From Xanthobacter tagetidis (GTDB lineage: Bacteria; Pseudomonadota; Alphaproteobacteria; Rhizobiales; Xanthobacteraceae): a stretch of 64,000 nt of DNA. Under the pieces are notes generated by a model, which did no database searches, was not told where the DNA came from, and worked only from the letters and a program-made list of their open reading frames with translations. Positions 8,178 through 18,245 of the stretch are shown here, piece after piece. Within the stretch, counting starts at the first letter, position 1; each line of letters opens with the position of its first letter. Location: assembly GCF_003667445.1 (NCBI RefSeq), contig NZ_RCTF01000003.1, positions 124,001-188,000 of the forward strand, read 5' to 3'. Position numbers and translations under genes: made by a program.

Positions 8178-9770
8178 ATGACGGACCTGATTGGGGAGCG
8201 ACTTTCGCACGCCGGACGCCTGCGCCGGCGCGACATTCTCAAGGGGGCCGCAGGCCTCACCGTGGCGGCGCTTGTCGCGCCGAGCGTCGGCTGGGCGCAG
8301 GCGGGCAAGCGTCTTCTGGTCGGCGTCCACCAGGACCTGCCCATTCCCGACGCGCAGATGTCGCGCGCCATGGTCACCCACATGGTGATGAAGCACGTGG
8401 TCGAGAACCTCGTCACGTTCGACGAGAATTACGAGGTCATTCCGCAGCTCGCCAAGTCCTGGGACGTGCTCGATGATGGCGCGCGCTATGTCTTCCACCT
8501 GCGCGACAACGTCGTCTTCCACAACGGCAAGACCTTGGACGCCGACGATGTGAAGTGGTCCGTCGACCGGTTGAAGGAAGTCTCTCCCAGCAAGGGCAGC
8601 TATTCCGGCATCAAGGCGGTCAACGTCATCGATCCGCGCACCGTCGAGATTGTCCTGAAGGATCCCTCGCCGAGCCTGCCGTCGACGCTCGCCGGTCCGT
8701 TCGGCGGGTACATCATGCCGAAGGACCTCGACAAGGCCCAGGGCGGCACCATTTCCAAGCCCATCGGAACCGGGCCGTTCTCATGGGTCGAATACCAGCC
8801 CGGGCGGCTGCTGCGCGTGAAGAAGTTCGACAATTATTCGGTCGATACCAGCTTCGACGGGCCGACCGGCCTCGGCGGCCGGCGCGAGGCGCAGGTCGAC
8901 GAGATCGAGTTCCGGGTCGTCCCCGTGTCGTCCGCCCGCGCCACGGCGCTTGAGACCGGCGAACTGGACTTTGCCCTGCTGCTGGACGTCAACGATTTCG
9001 AGCGGCTCGCCGCCTCGCGCACCGCGCGGCAGGTCGAGGAGCCGAGCTTCGAGTCGCTGGTGCTCTGGCTCGGCGTGACGGTCGCGCCGACCAGCGACCT
9101 GAACTTCCGCAAGGCGGTCGCGGCCAGCATCGACTACAAGACGCTGATGGATGCCTCCGTCGCCGGGCATGGCGCGGTCAACAACGCCTTCCTGCATCCC
9201 GAGCTTCGGGCGTGGTTCACCCCGTCGATGGCCGCCCGGCACAAATTCGACCTGAATACCGCCAAGGCCCTTCTTGCGAAGACCGCGTACCGGGGCGAGA
9301 CGCTCACCATCCACGTCTCCAACTCGACCGAATATTCCCTCAATGCCGCGCTCGTGCTGCAGCAGATGCTGGGGCAGGCCGGGATCAAGATCGAGGTCCA
9401 CCCGGTGGATTCCGCCGGCGTGATGTCGATCGTCTACGCCCGCAAGCCGACATATAACTTCGGAATGACCTCCATCTCCGGGCGCATGGACCCGGACCAG
9501 GTCTATTTCCAGCGGCTCCATTCCTCGTCGGCCGTGAACGCCTACAACAATCCGGAATACGACAAGGTGGTCGAGGCCGCCCGCGCCTCGATGTCTCAGG
9601 AGACGCGAAGGAAATTGTATTCGCAGGCGCAGGACATCGTCATGGCCGATATCCCGGCGATCGTTCTGTTCAACGTCTCCTTCCTGAATGCGCGCGCCCC
9701 CCGCATGGTCGGCTACAAGCCGAACGCGCTCGGCCTCTCGCGCTTCTGGAACGTGGGCCTCGGCAAATGA
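8178..9770 (+). CDS. Peptide/opine-type ABC substrate-binding protein, Tat-exported
   Basis: A 530-residue family 5 solute-binding protein (DppA/OppA type) acting in the periplasm. The N-terminus carries a twin-arginine export signal (RLRRRDILKGAAGL, then a hydrophobic stretch ending VGWAQA), indicating export in folded form. The mature part shows the family phrases LVTFDENYEVIPQLAKSW and GTGPFSWVEYQPG. ATG 8178 is chosen because the Tat signal follows at the normal distance; the longer frame upstream has no signal sense. It begins the plus-strand operon and its stop overlaps the next start by four bases. The DppBCDF-type transporter at 11381-15235 is its obvious partner. Confidence 0.92.
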   Translation: MTDLIGERLSHAGRLRRRDILKGAAGLTVAALVAPSVGWAQAGKRLLVGVHQDLPIPDAQMSRAMVTHMVMKHVVENLVTFDENYEVIPQLAKSWDVLDDGARYVFHLRDNVVFHNGKTLDADDVKWSVDRLKEVSPSKGSYSGIKAVNVIDPRTVEIVLKDPSPSLPSTLAGPFGGYIMPKDLDKAQGGTISKPIGTGPFSWVEYQPGRLLRVKKFDNYSVDTSFDGPTGLGGRREAQVDEIEFRVVPVSSARATALETGELDFALLLDVNDFERLAASRTARQVEEPSFESLVLWLGVTVAPTSDLNFRKAVAASIDYKTLMDASVAGHGAVNNAFLHPELRAWFTPSMAARHKFDLNTAKALLAKTAYRGETLTIHVSNSTEYSLNAALVLQQMLGQAGIKIEVHPVDSAGVMSIVYARKPTYNFGMTSISGRMDPDQVYFQRLHSSSAVNAYNNPEYDKVVEAARASMSQETRRKLYSQAQDIVMADIPAIVLFNVSFLNARAPRMVGYKPNALGLSRFWNVGLGK

Positions 9771-10666
9771 GCGCGGGATTCGCGGGCGCGCGGCTGCGCG
9801 CTCTCCTGGCCGAAGGCCGCGCGGTGGCGGCGCCCGGCGTCGCCGACGCCCTCGCCGCCCGCCTGGTGGCGCAGGCCGGGTTCGAGGCCGTCTACATGAG
9901 CGGCGATTCCACCAGCGCCGTCCGCCTCGGCATGGCCGACGTCGGCCTGCTGACCATGAGCGAGATGGTGGACAATGCGGCCCGTATCGTCGACGCCGCC
10001 GGCGGTCTGCCGGTCATCGCCGATGCCGATACCGGCTATGGCGGCCCGGTCAACATGCGGCGCACGGTGCGCGAATACGAGCGCGCCGGGGTGGCGGCCT
10101 TGCAGATCGAGGATCAGGTTTCGCCCAAGAGATGCGGCCATCTCGGCGGAAAGGCCGTGGTGCCCGCCGAGGAGATGGCGGGCAAGGTGCGGGCCGCCGT
10201 CGATTCGCGGCACGATCCGAATCTGGTGATCATCGCCCGCACCGACGCCATCGCCGTCGAGGGGTTCGAGGCGGCGCTCGACCGGGCGGAGCTCTATCGG
10301 CAGGCGGGCGCCGACGTCATCTTCGTGGAGGCGCCGCGCAGCCTGGAAGAGCTGGCCGCCATCGGGCGCCGCTTCGATTGCCCGCTTCAGTACAATGCCT
10401 CGGCAAGCGGGCGGACGCCCGCCATCGGCCGCCCGGAGCTTGCCACGATGGGCTATCGCCTCGCGGTTTATCCAGGCCAGACCATATTTGCGGCAATCCC
10501 GGCGATCCGGGCCATTCTCGCCCATATCCGCGACAGCGGCGGGGCAGCCGCCGCGCCAGTGGAGATGGCGAGTTTCCGCGACTATAACGAGACGATCGGA
10601 CTGAGTGAGATCGCCGCTTTCGAGGACGCGCACGGCACGCCCGCGACACGGCGGGTGCAGTTCTGA
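9767..10666 (+). CDS. PEP mutase/isocitrate lyase family lyase
   Basis: A 299-residue alpha/beta-barrel enzyme of the PEP mutase/isocitrate lyase superfamily, which cleaves C-C bonds of 2-hydroxy or 2-methyl dicarboxylates such as methylisocitrate and 2,3-dimethylmalate. ADADTGYGG (85-93) holds the metal-binding aspartate and KRCGH (121-125) is the lyase signature carrying the active-site cysteine, which argues for C-C lyase rather than phosphonate mutase activity. The start overlaps the binding-protein stop (ATGA). In nicotinate-fermenting Eubacterium barkeri a LeuCD-like dimethylmaleate hydratase works before a lyase of this same family, so the pairing here with leuCD-like genes is suggestive. 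Exact substrate unresolved. Confidence 0.85.
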   Translation: MSAGFAGARLRALLAEGRAVAAPGVADALAARLVAQAGFEAVYMSGDSTSAVRLGMADVGLLTMSEMVDNAARIVDAAGGLPVIADADTGYGGPVNMRRTVREYERAGVAALQIEDQVSPKRCGHLGGKAVVPAEEMAGKVRAAVDSRHDPNLVIIARTDAIAVEGFEAALDRAELYRQAGADVIFVEAPRSLEELAAIGRRFDCPLQYNASASGRTPAIGRPELATMGYRLAVYPGQTIFAAIPAIRAILAHIRDSGGAAAAPVEMASFRDYNETIGLSEIAAFEDAHGTPATRRVQF

Positions 10667-10726
10667 TGCGACCGACCTCGATAAGCGCGCGCCCACTGAC
10701 AGGATCGGGGGATTGGAATCCGACCC

Positions 10727-11335
10727 ATGAGAACGCAGGAACAACCGGTCAAGGCCTCCGAACGGGACGAGGGGATCGGTGCCCGCATCAAGCTCCTTCG
10801 TGCCGAGCGCGGACTATCCTTGAACGAGCTTGCGCGTGCCGCCGAGATATCGCCGGGAACGCTCAGCCAGATCGAGCGGGATCGGGCGAGCCCGTCCATG
10901 CGCACGCTGACCAAGGTGCGCCAGGCGCTCGGGCTCGGCATCGGCGCGTTCTTCGGTGCCGAGGAGACCGAGGCGGAAGCAACGCCGGCCTTCGTGCGGC
11001 GCTCCAGCGACCGGGCGATCCGCAACCTCGGCTCCAGCCGGATGGTCAAGGAGCTGATCACTCCGAACGGAAACACCAAGCTCTCCATCTTCGCCCTGGC
11101 GATTCCCCCTGGCGGGGGAACCGGAGAGGAGACCTACCGCTATCCTGGCGTGAAGGCCGGCGTGGTGCTCGACGGGGAGGTGACGCTGGAGGTCTCGGGC
11201 GTCGTCGCGCGGCTGCAGTCCGGCGACGGCTTCTGCTTCGATGCCAACGAGGAACACCGCCTGCGCAACATTTCGGGTGCGCCGGCGCGGGTGTTGTGGG
11301 TGACCGCGCCGGCCGGAACCGGCGACCCGATCTGA
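10727..11335 (+). CDS. XRE-family regulator with cupin sensor domain
   Basis: A 202-residue regulator. Residues about 17-72 are a helix-turn-helix of XRE type (IGARIKLLRAERGLSLNELA, then SPGTLSQIERDRASPSMRTL). The C-terminal half is a cupin_2 barrel that would bind a small effector (VVLDGEVTLEV then GDGFCFDANEEHRLRN). The architecture is that of PuuR, the putrescine-utilisation repressor, which fits the PuuB-like oxidase in the divergent operon. It is embedded between the lyase and the transporter genes, so it is co-transcribed with what it probably controls. Repressor role is inferred from family. Confidence 0.88.
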   Translation: MRTQEQPVKASERDEGIGARIKLLRAERGLSLNELARAAEISPGTLSQIERDRASPSMRTLTKVRQALGLGIGAFFGAEETEAEATPAFVRRSSDRAIRNLGSSRMVKELITPNGNTKLSIFALAIPPGGGTGEETYRYPGVKAGVVLDGEVTLEVSGVVARLQSGDGFCFDANEEHRLRNISGAPARVLWVTAPAGTGDPI

Positions 11336-11380
11336 CGCCGCGCGCCCGATGCCGCCTCCGCCTCCGAAGGGACGGCTGAG

Positions 11381-12328
11381 ATGCTGCTGCGCTATGCGAT
11401 CCGCCGGCTGATCGGGGCCATCCCCACGCTGCTTCTCGCCAGCATGCTGGTGTTCCTGATCTCGCATCTGGCGCCGGGCGATCCGGCCAGCCAGATCCTC
11501 GGGAGCTACGCCAGCCCGGCCGAACTGGAGCAGGCGCGCGAGGACATGGGCCTCAACGCCCCGCTTCCGGTCCAGTATGAACGCTGGCTGCTGCGCGCGG
11601 CGACCGGCGACCTCGGCAGATCGATCAACTGGAACCTGCCGGTCAGCGAGATGATCGTCGAGCGCCTCCCGCGCACCGCAGGCCTGGCGGTGCTCGCGCT
11701 GACGATCTCGATTTTGCTGGGGGTGCCTCTCGGGATCATCGCCGGCGTGCGGCAGAACCGCCTGAGCGATCGGCTCGCCATGCTCGTCAGCCTGCTCGGG
11801 CTGTCGGTGCCGGACTTCGTCGTCGGGCTGCTGCTGGTGATCGTGTTCACCGTCCAGCTCGGGCTCCTGCCGTCGCTCGGCTATGTCAGCTTCTCCAGCT
11901 CGCCCTATCAGTGGGCGCTGCACATGATCATGCCCGCGTTCGCGCTCGGCTATCTCATGACGGCGGTGACGGCCCGCATGACCCGCGCGTCGATCATCGA
12001 GAATCTCGGGCAGGAATTCGTCCTTTCGGCGCGCGCCAAAGGATTGAGCGAGCGCCGGGTGGTGGGCGTCCATGTCCTCAAGGCGGCGATGATCCCGGTG
12101 GTCACCGTCATCGGCATCAATCTTGGAGCCGTGTTCCGCGGCGCCGTGGTGATCGAGGCCATATTCGCCATTCCCGGCATCGGCGGATTGATGATGAGCG
12201 CCATCTCGGCGCGCGACTATCCGGTCATCCAGGGCTGCCTGCTGGTCTCGGTGACGATCTACATTTTCGTTAATCTCGCCGTCGATCTCGTTTACGCCGT
12301 TCTCGATCCGAGGATCCGCTACCGATGA
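11381..12328 (+). CDS. ABC transporter permease, DppB type
   Basis: A 315-residue inner-membrane permease. The start MLLRYAIRRLIGAIPTLLLA is typical of DppB/OppB, with a first transmembrane segment followed by a periplasmic region containing LGLNAPLPVQYE-like sequence and then about five more segments. The EAA loop that contacts the ATPases is visible as LSARAKGLSERRVVGVHVLK. It is followed by the DppC-type gene with a four-base overlap. Together with the Tat-exported binding protein it should import the substrate of the oxidase/hydro-lyase pathway. Confidence 0.92.
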   Translation: MLLRYAIRRLIGAIPTLLLASMLVFLISHLAPGDPASQILGSYASPAELEQAREDMGLNAPLPVQYERWLLRAATGDLGRSINWNLPVSEMIVERLPRTAGLAVLALTISILLGVPLGIIAGVRQNRLSDRLAMLVSLLGLSVPDFVVGLLLVIVFTVQLGLLPSLGYVSFSSSPYQWALHMIMPAFALGYLMTAVTARMTRASIIENLGQEFVLSARAKGLSERRVVGVHVLKAAMIPVVTVIGINLGAVFRGAVVIEAIFAIPGIGGLMMSAISARDYPVIQGCLLVSVTIYIFVNLAVDLVYAVLDPRIRYR

Positions 12329-13178
12329 CGGCCCGCAGAGCCTCCGTCCTCGCGGCCGCGGGCCGCAACGAACTGGTGGTCGCCGGGGCGGTGATGCTCG
12401 GCATCGTCGTTCTGATCGCGCTGCTGGCGCCGGTGCTGCCGTTCGGCGATCCGTTCACGATCAATCCGCTCGCCCGCAACGCGCCGATGTCCTGGCAGCA
12501 TCCGTTCGGCGCCGACAAGCTCGGCCGCGACCTGTTCGCGCGCTTCGCCTATGGCGCCCGCCTGTCGCTGTCGATCTGCACCCTGGTGGCCCTCGCCTGC
12601 CTGATCGTCGGGACCGCCCTGGGGCTGCTGGCGGGCTACTATCGCGGCTGGGTGGACATCATCATCAGCCGCATCGCCGACACGCTGATGGCATTCCCGT
12701 CCATCCTGCTCGCGCTCGGCATCGTCGCCGCCTTCGGCGCCTCGATGACCAATGTCATCGTCACGTTGTCGGTGGTGTACATGCCTCGCGTCCTGCGCGT
12801 CGCCCGGGCGCCGGCGCTCGCGGAATCCCGGCGCGATTATGTGGAGGCCGCGCGCGCCTGCGGCGCCTCCGATCTGCGCATCCTCGTCCGGCACGTTCTG
12901 CCCAACATCCTTGCCCCGGTGATGGTGCAGGCCACCGTCGTCTTCGCTTACGCGATGGTGGCCGAGGCGACGCTCGGCTTCCTCGGCGTCGGCGTGCCGC
13001 CGCCGGCGCCGAGCTGGGGCAACCTGCTGTCCGAGGCGCGGGCGACGCTGATGACCGCGCCCAGCCAGACGATCTTCCCGGCCATCGGCCTCGCCTTCGC
13101 CGTCCTCGGCGTCAACCTACTCGGCGACGGGCTCCGCGACCTACTCGACCCGCTCATGCGCAGGCAGGGAGATGCGGC

Positions 13179-13182
<4 letters not shown>
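12325..13182 (+). CDS. ABC transporter permease, DppC type
   Basis: A 285-residue second permease of the peptide-type transporter, with an N-terminal transmembrane segment (VAGAVMLGIVVLIALLA), the periplasmic HPFGADKLGRDLFARFAYG region that is highly conserved in DppC/OppC, five further hydrophobic segments, and the cytoplasmic EAA loop EAARACGASDLRILVRHVLP. Both its start and stop overlap neighbouring genes by four bases, consistent with translational coupling and complex assembly. Confidence 0.92.
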
Positions 13183-14179
<997 letters not shown>

Positions 14180-14183
<4 letters not shown>

Positions 14184-15235
14184 CCGGGGCAGCTCCGGCA
14201 CACACCTCGCGGGAGGCCGACCTGAGCCGGGACGCGGGCGCGACGATGCCACCCGCCACGCCCGCCGGCGGGCCGCTGCTGCGCGTGGACGGCCTGTCCA
14301 AGCAGTTCGCCCTGGACGACGCCGTGCTGCCCTGGGCCAAGGGGCGCCGCGTCCAGGCGGTGGACAACGTCTCGTTCGAGATCGCGCCGGGGCAAACCCT
14401 GGGCCTCGTCGGTGAATCGGGCTGTGGCAAGTCCACCCTGGGACGCCTGGTGCTGCGGCTGATCGAGCCGGATGCCGGATCCGTCGCCCTCGATGGCATG
14501 GCCGTGACGGGGGCCGGGAAGCGCCAGCTCAAGGCGCTGCGGCGGCGGATGCAGATCGTGTTCCAGAATCCCTTTGGTTCACTCAATGCGCGCATGAGCG
14601 TCGGCGAGGCGATCGCCGAGCCGCTGCTCGCCTTCGGGGTGGGATCCCGCACGGAGCGCAGCGAAGCGGCGCGGCGCCTGCTCGCTTTGGTGGGGCTCGA
14701 TCCCGGCCATGCCGGCCGCTACCCGCACGAGTTTTCGGGCGGCCAGCGCCAGCGCATCGCCATTGCCCGCGCCATCGCCCTGGAGCCGGATCTGGTCGTG
14801 TGCGACGAGGCGGTCTCGGCCCTCGACGTGTCGGTGCAGGCGCAGATTCTCAATCTGCTGAAGGACCTCAAGGCGCGCCTCGGGATGGCCTATCTGTTCA
14901 TCTCCCACGATCTGGCCGTGGTGCGCCACGTGTCCGACCGGGTCGCGGTGATGTATCTTGGCTCGATCGTCGAGATCGCTGAGGCAGACCGGCTCTTCGC
15001 CGATCCGAAGCATCCCTATACGGTGGCGCTGCTGGCCTCCGTGCCGGCGGAAACCCCGGCAGCCCGCAAGCATGCCGCTCCGCTGGAAGGCCAGGTTCCA
15101 AGCCCGATCGACCTGCCGCCCGGCTGCCGCTTCGCCGGGCGCTGTCCGCGCGCGATGCCGCGCTGCCACGAAGAGCGGCCGGCGCTGCGGGCCATCGCGC
15201 CGGACCACAAGGTCGCGTGCCATCTCTATGCCTGA
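14180..15235 (+). CDS. ABC transporter ATP-binding protein, DppF type
   Basis: A 351-residue second ATPase of the transporter. After about 30 non-conserved residues come Walker A GESGCGKST, signature FSGGQRQRIAIARAI, Walker B VVCDEAVSALDVS (Ala instead of the more common Pro after DE) and the switch region FISHDLAVVRHVSDRVAVMYLG. The C-terminal oligopeptide extension with GCRFAGRCPRAMPRC is present. It ends the plus-strand operon; a 97-bp gap separates it from the convergent MocR gene. Confidence 0.93.
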
Positions 15236-15332
15236 CGTGAAGGGGATGGCTGCCCGCTGGCGCGACCGCCGCGGGCGCCTCTTCGTTCTGCATCGGCGCA
15301 GTGGCCGATGGCAGCGCTGACAACGCGGGTGT

Positions 15333-16694
15333 TCAGACGAAGGAGATGGCTTCCGCTTCCTCGAAGATGCGGCGCAGGTCCCTCAGCCCGTCCTCAAGAT
15401 GCGCGAGGCTGGGCGCGGCCCCGAGGCAGATGCGGACCCCCTGGGTGGTCGGATCGTTGGGGCGCAGGCTGCCGGGCGGGGCGAGGGTGATCCCGCGCTG
15501 GGCCGCCTGGGCGATCAGCGCCGGCAAGGTGCGGCCCACGGGCAAAGGCAGCCACAGATGGAAGCCCGGCGGCGCCGGGACCACCGGCAGCAGTCCCGCC
15601 AGCAGCCGCCGGGCGATCGCGTTGCGCAGGGCCGCCTGCTCCCGCTTGAGCGCCGCCTGGTTGGCGAGCCCGCCGGTGCGGACCAGCCGGGCCACCACTT
15701 CGGCCATCAGCGGCACGGCCATCCACCCGCTTGCCCTGAGGCCGTTGATGCAGCGGTCGCGGAAGCTGTCGGGGGCGATCATGGCGCCGATGCGCAGGCC
15801 GGGCGCGAGGCACTTGGCGAAGCTCACCACGTAGAAGCTGCGTTCCGGCACCAGCGCGGCGAGCGGCTCGACCGGCGCCGGCATCAGGAAGGCGTAGGCA
15901 TCGTCCTCGACCACATAGGCGTCGTGCCGGCGGACGATCTCCGCGATCTGCGCGCGCCGCTCCGCCGGCAGCACCGTCCCGGTGGGCGTCTGCAGCGTCG
16001 GCATGCAGTACAGCACCCGCGCCCCGGTCTCGGTGAACGCCTTGTCCAGGGCGGCGGGCAGGAGCCCCTCCCGGTCCATGGCGACGCCATGCAGGCGGTA
16101 GCCCATCTGCGTGGCGAGCGAGAGCGTGCCCGAATAGGTGAGGGCCTCGGTGAGCACGGTGTCGCCGCGCGATGCCACCATGGACATTGCGATGGAAAGC
16201 GCGTGCTGGGCGCCGTGGGTAATGAAGATCTGGTCCGGCTCCGCGCCCATGCCATGGACCCCGAGCCAGTGCGACACCGCTTCCCGATGGTCGCGCCGCC
16301 CCTGATGCGGCAGGTAGCTCAGCAGCCGGTCCATGTCGGCCTCGGCGGCGATCTCGGCCACCGTCGCCGCGATCAGGTCGGCCTCGCCGGTGGAGGGCGG
16401 GACATTGAGGGCGAGGTTCACCCCCTGGATCTCGGCGCCCTGCTGCGGGCGCCGGCGCTGCACGAAGGTGCCCCGCCCCACCTCGCCGGAGATCAGTCCG
16501 CGCTGCTCCGCCTCGGCATAGGCCTTCGAGACCGTGCCGACGCTCAGTCCGAGCCGGCCGGCGAGATCGCGCTGAGGCAGCAGGCGCGCGCCCGGCTTGA
16601 CGCGTCCCGCCGCGATGTCGGCCTCCAGCAGGTCGACGATTGCGAGGTAGCGCGGGCCCGGACCCAGCGGAAGAGAGGGAAGCCAATCGGACAT
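15333..16694 (-). CDS. MocR-type regulator (GntR domain plus aminotransferase domain)
   Basis: A 453-residue fusion of an N-terminal GntR winged helix (LGPGPRYLAIVDLLEADIAA through LPQRDLAGRLGLSVGTVSKA) with a class I aminotransferase-fold domain binding PLP. The PLP lysine lies in YVVSFAKCLAPGLRIG, and ITHGAQHALSIAM resembles the cofactor-binding region. MocR proteins such as GabR sense amino acids or amines through PLP chemistry. ATG 16694 (MSDWLPSL) is preferred because CAGG sits at proper distance; ATG 16700 is a close alternative. It is convergent with the transporter operon and divergent from the next locus, so it could regulate either; the amine oxidase locus is my preference. Confidence 0.88.
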   Translation of the reverse strand: MSDWLPSLPLGPGPRYLAIVDLLEADIAAGRVKPGARLLPQRDLAGRLGLSVGTVSKAYAEAEQRGLISGEVGRGTFVQRRRPQQGAEIQGVNLALNVPPSTGEADLIAATVAEIAAEADMDRLLSYLPHQGRRDHREAVSHWLGVHGMGAEPDQIFITHGAQHALSIAMSMVASRGDTVLTEALTYSGTLSLATQMGYRLHGVAMDREGLLPAALDKAFTETGARVLYCMPTLQTPTGTVLPAERRAQIAEIVRRHDAYVVEDDAYAFLMPAPVEPLAALVPERSFYVVSFAKCLAPGLRIGAMIAPDSFRDRCINGLRASGWMAVPLMAEVVARLVRTGGLANQAALKREQAALRNAIARRLLAGLLPVVPAPPGFHLWLPLPVGRTLPALIAQAAQRGITLAPPGSLRPNDPTTQGVRICLGAAPSLAHLEDGLRDLRRIFEEAEAISFV

Positions 16695-16739
16695 GGTCAT
16701 CCTGACAGGAACAGTCTCGGAATAGTACAATCGGCAAAT

Positions 16740-16872
16740 TGATGCAATGCGATTTGGTCGGCGTCCACTTCTTCACGATCGAAGGGCTCCGCCGCGCAGG
16801 CTCGCCGGGGGCAGGGCAGGGTGAGGGTCGATGAAAACGCCAGTCCAACCAAGGTGATGCTGCATTGCATCA
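16740..16872. repeat. 11-bp inverted repeat pair flanking the MocR/NIPSNAP intergenic region
   Basis: TGATGCAATGC (16740-16750) recurs as its exact complement GCATTGCATCA (16862-16872). The right copy is also part of a second dyad, GATGC-tgcatt-GCATC (16856-16871). The two sites lie in the divergent promoter region of the MocR gene and the molybdenum hydroxylase locus. A regulator that binds both and loops the DNA is plausible; this is inference from the symmetry. Confidence 0.55.
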
Positions 16873-16985
16873 TCATTTATGGGTCAAAACGTCGAAATGA
16901 GTTAGCTCAATAATTGACTCCTGTGCATTTGTCTCTGTATCGTTTTCCCCAATTGGCGCGTCAGAAGCCAACACGGGAGGTCGCC

Positions 16986-17309
16986 ATGATCTACGAAATC
17001 CGGGTTTACGAGGCCGCCGACGGCAAGGCCGAAGCGATGCGTCGGCGGTTCAAGGACGAGGTGGTGCCGCGCCTGCCGAGCCACGGCATCGAGCTGCTCG
17101 GCGTGTTCGTCGCGCCCGAGGAAGACGGGCGCCTGACCTATCTCACCCGCTTCGAGAGCGAGCAGGCCCGCACGGCTGGCTGGGCGTCGTTCGGCGCCGA
17201 CGCGGGCTGGAAGGCGGTGAAGGCGGCAAGCGAGGTCGGCGGTCCGCTGCTGAAGACGCAGTCCGTTTCGGTCCTGTCGCCGGCCGTCGCCGGCCTCCTG
17301 CTGGGCTGA
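16986..17309 (+). CDS. NIPSNAP family protein
   Basis: A 107-residue dimeric alpha/beta-barrel (ferredoxin-like) protein of the NIPSNAP family, beginning MIYEIRVYEAADGKAEAM. ATG 16986 follows GGGAGG and begins exactly at the family N-terminus. Bacterial members occur in many aromatic and terpene catabolic loci, but a general biochemical role is not established. It is the first gene of the molybdenum hydroxylase operon, 57 bp before the FAD subunit. A role as a small binding protein or isomerase-like accessory is speculative. Confidence 0.85.
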   Translation: MIYEIRVYEAADGKAEAMRRRFKDEVVPRLPSHGIELLGVFVAPEEDGRLTYLTRFESEQARTAGWASFGADAGWKAVKAASEVGGPLLKTQSVSVLSPAVAGLLLG

Positions 17310-17366
17310 CCCCCCCCAGGGCTGCCCCGCTGTCCCGCGACTGTCCGCGAACAAGGACATTTTCGC

Positions 17367-18245
17367 ATGAAACCGGCTGAATTTGCTTATGTTCGACCTG
17401 CCTCGGTGGCGGAAGCCTGCGCGGTGCTGGCCTCCAATCCCGACGCGCGGGTCGTCGCCGGCGGGCAGACGCTGGTGCCGATGCTCGCCATGCGCCTCGC
17501 GCGCCCATCGATCCTGGTGGATATCCTGCGCCTGCCCGAACTCGCCGGCATCGCCGAAGAGCCCGGCACGCTGGTGATCGGCGCCACCACGCGCCAGGTC
17601 GAGGCCGAGCGCTCCAGCCTGGTCGCCAGCCGGCTGCCGCTGCTCGCCGCCGCCTTGCCGTGGGTCGGCCACCCGCCCACGCGCAACCGCGGCACCGTGG
17701 GCGGCTCGCTCGCCAATGCCGACCCGTCCGCCGAAATTCCCCTGGTCGCCGTGGCGCTCGAAGCCGAGATCGTCACCGAGGACGAAGGCGGCCGCTTCGC
17801 GATGCCGGCCGACGACTTCTTCATCGGTCCCATGCTCACCGCCGCCCCGGAGGCCGGGCTCCTGACGCAGGTGCGCTTCCCGGTCTGGTCCGAGCCCTGC
17901 GTCGGCGTCGGCTTCCACGAGGTTAGCGCGCGGCGCTCGGATTTCGCCTTCGTCTCGGCCGCCGCGCAGGTGGCGCTAGATCCGGACGGCCGGTGCACCC
18001 GCATCGCGCTCGGCATCGGCGGCGTCGGCGATCGTCCGGTCCGGCTCGACGTCGCCGGTCTCGTCGGCACGCGCGTTGAGGGCGATCGGGTCGCGCAAGC
18101 GGTGGAGGCGGCCGCCGCCGTGCTGGAGCCGACCTCCGATCTTCACGCCAGCGCCGCCTATCGCCGCCGCGTCGCAATCCTGCTCGGCGCCCGCGCGATC
18201 GGCGACGCCGTGGCGGACGCACAGGAAAAAGGAGCCGGCCGATGA
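17367..18245 (+). CDS. Molybdenum hydroxylase FAD-binding subunit (CoxM-like)
   Basis: A 292-residue medium subunit of the xanthine dehydrogenase/CO dehydrogenase family. The N-terminal FAD domain has VVAGGQTLVPMLAMRLARP (about 31-49), the AGGQT loop being the pyrophosphate-binding signature, followed by RNRGTVGGSLANADPSAEIP, the second FAD motif. A CO dehydrogenase flavoprotein C-terminal domain follows. It passes electrons from the 2Fe-2S subunit to an acceptor. Its stop overlaps the start of the small subunit by four bases (ATGA), and the order FAD, FeS, Mo is the usual cox-type order. Confidence 0.93.
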   Translation: MKPAEFAYVRPASVAEACAVLASNPDARVVAGGQTLVPMLAMRLARPSILVDILRLPELAGIAEEPGTLVIGATTRQVEAERSSLVASRLPLLAAALPWVGHPPTRNRGTVGGSLANADPSAEIPLVAVALEAEIVTEDEGGRFAMPADDFFIGPMLTAAPEAGLLTQVRFPVWSEPCVGVGFHEVSARRSDFAFVSAAAQVALDPDGRCTRIALGIGGVGDRPVRLDVAGLVGTRVEGDRVAQAVEAAAAVLEPTSDLHASAAYRRRVAILLGARAIGDAVADAQEKGAGR

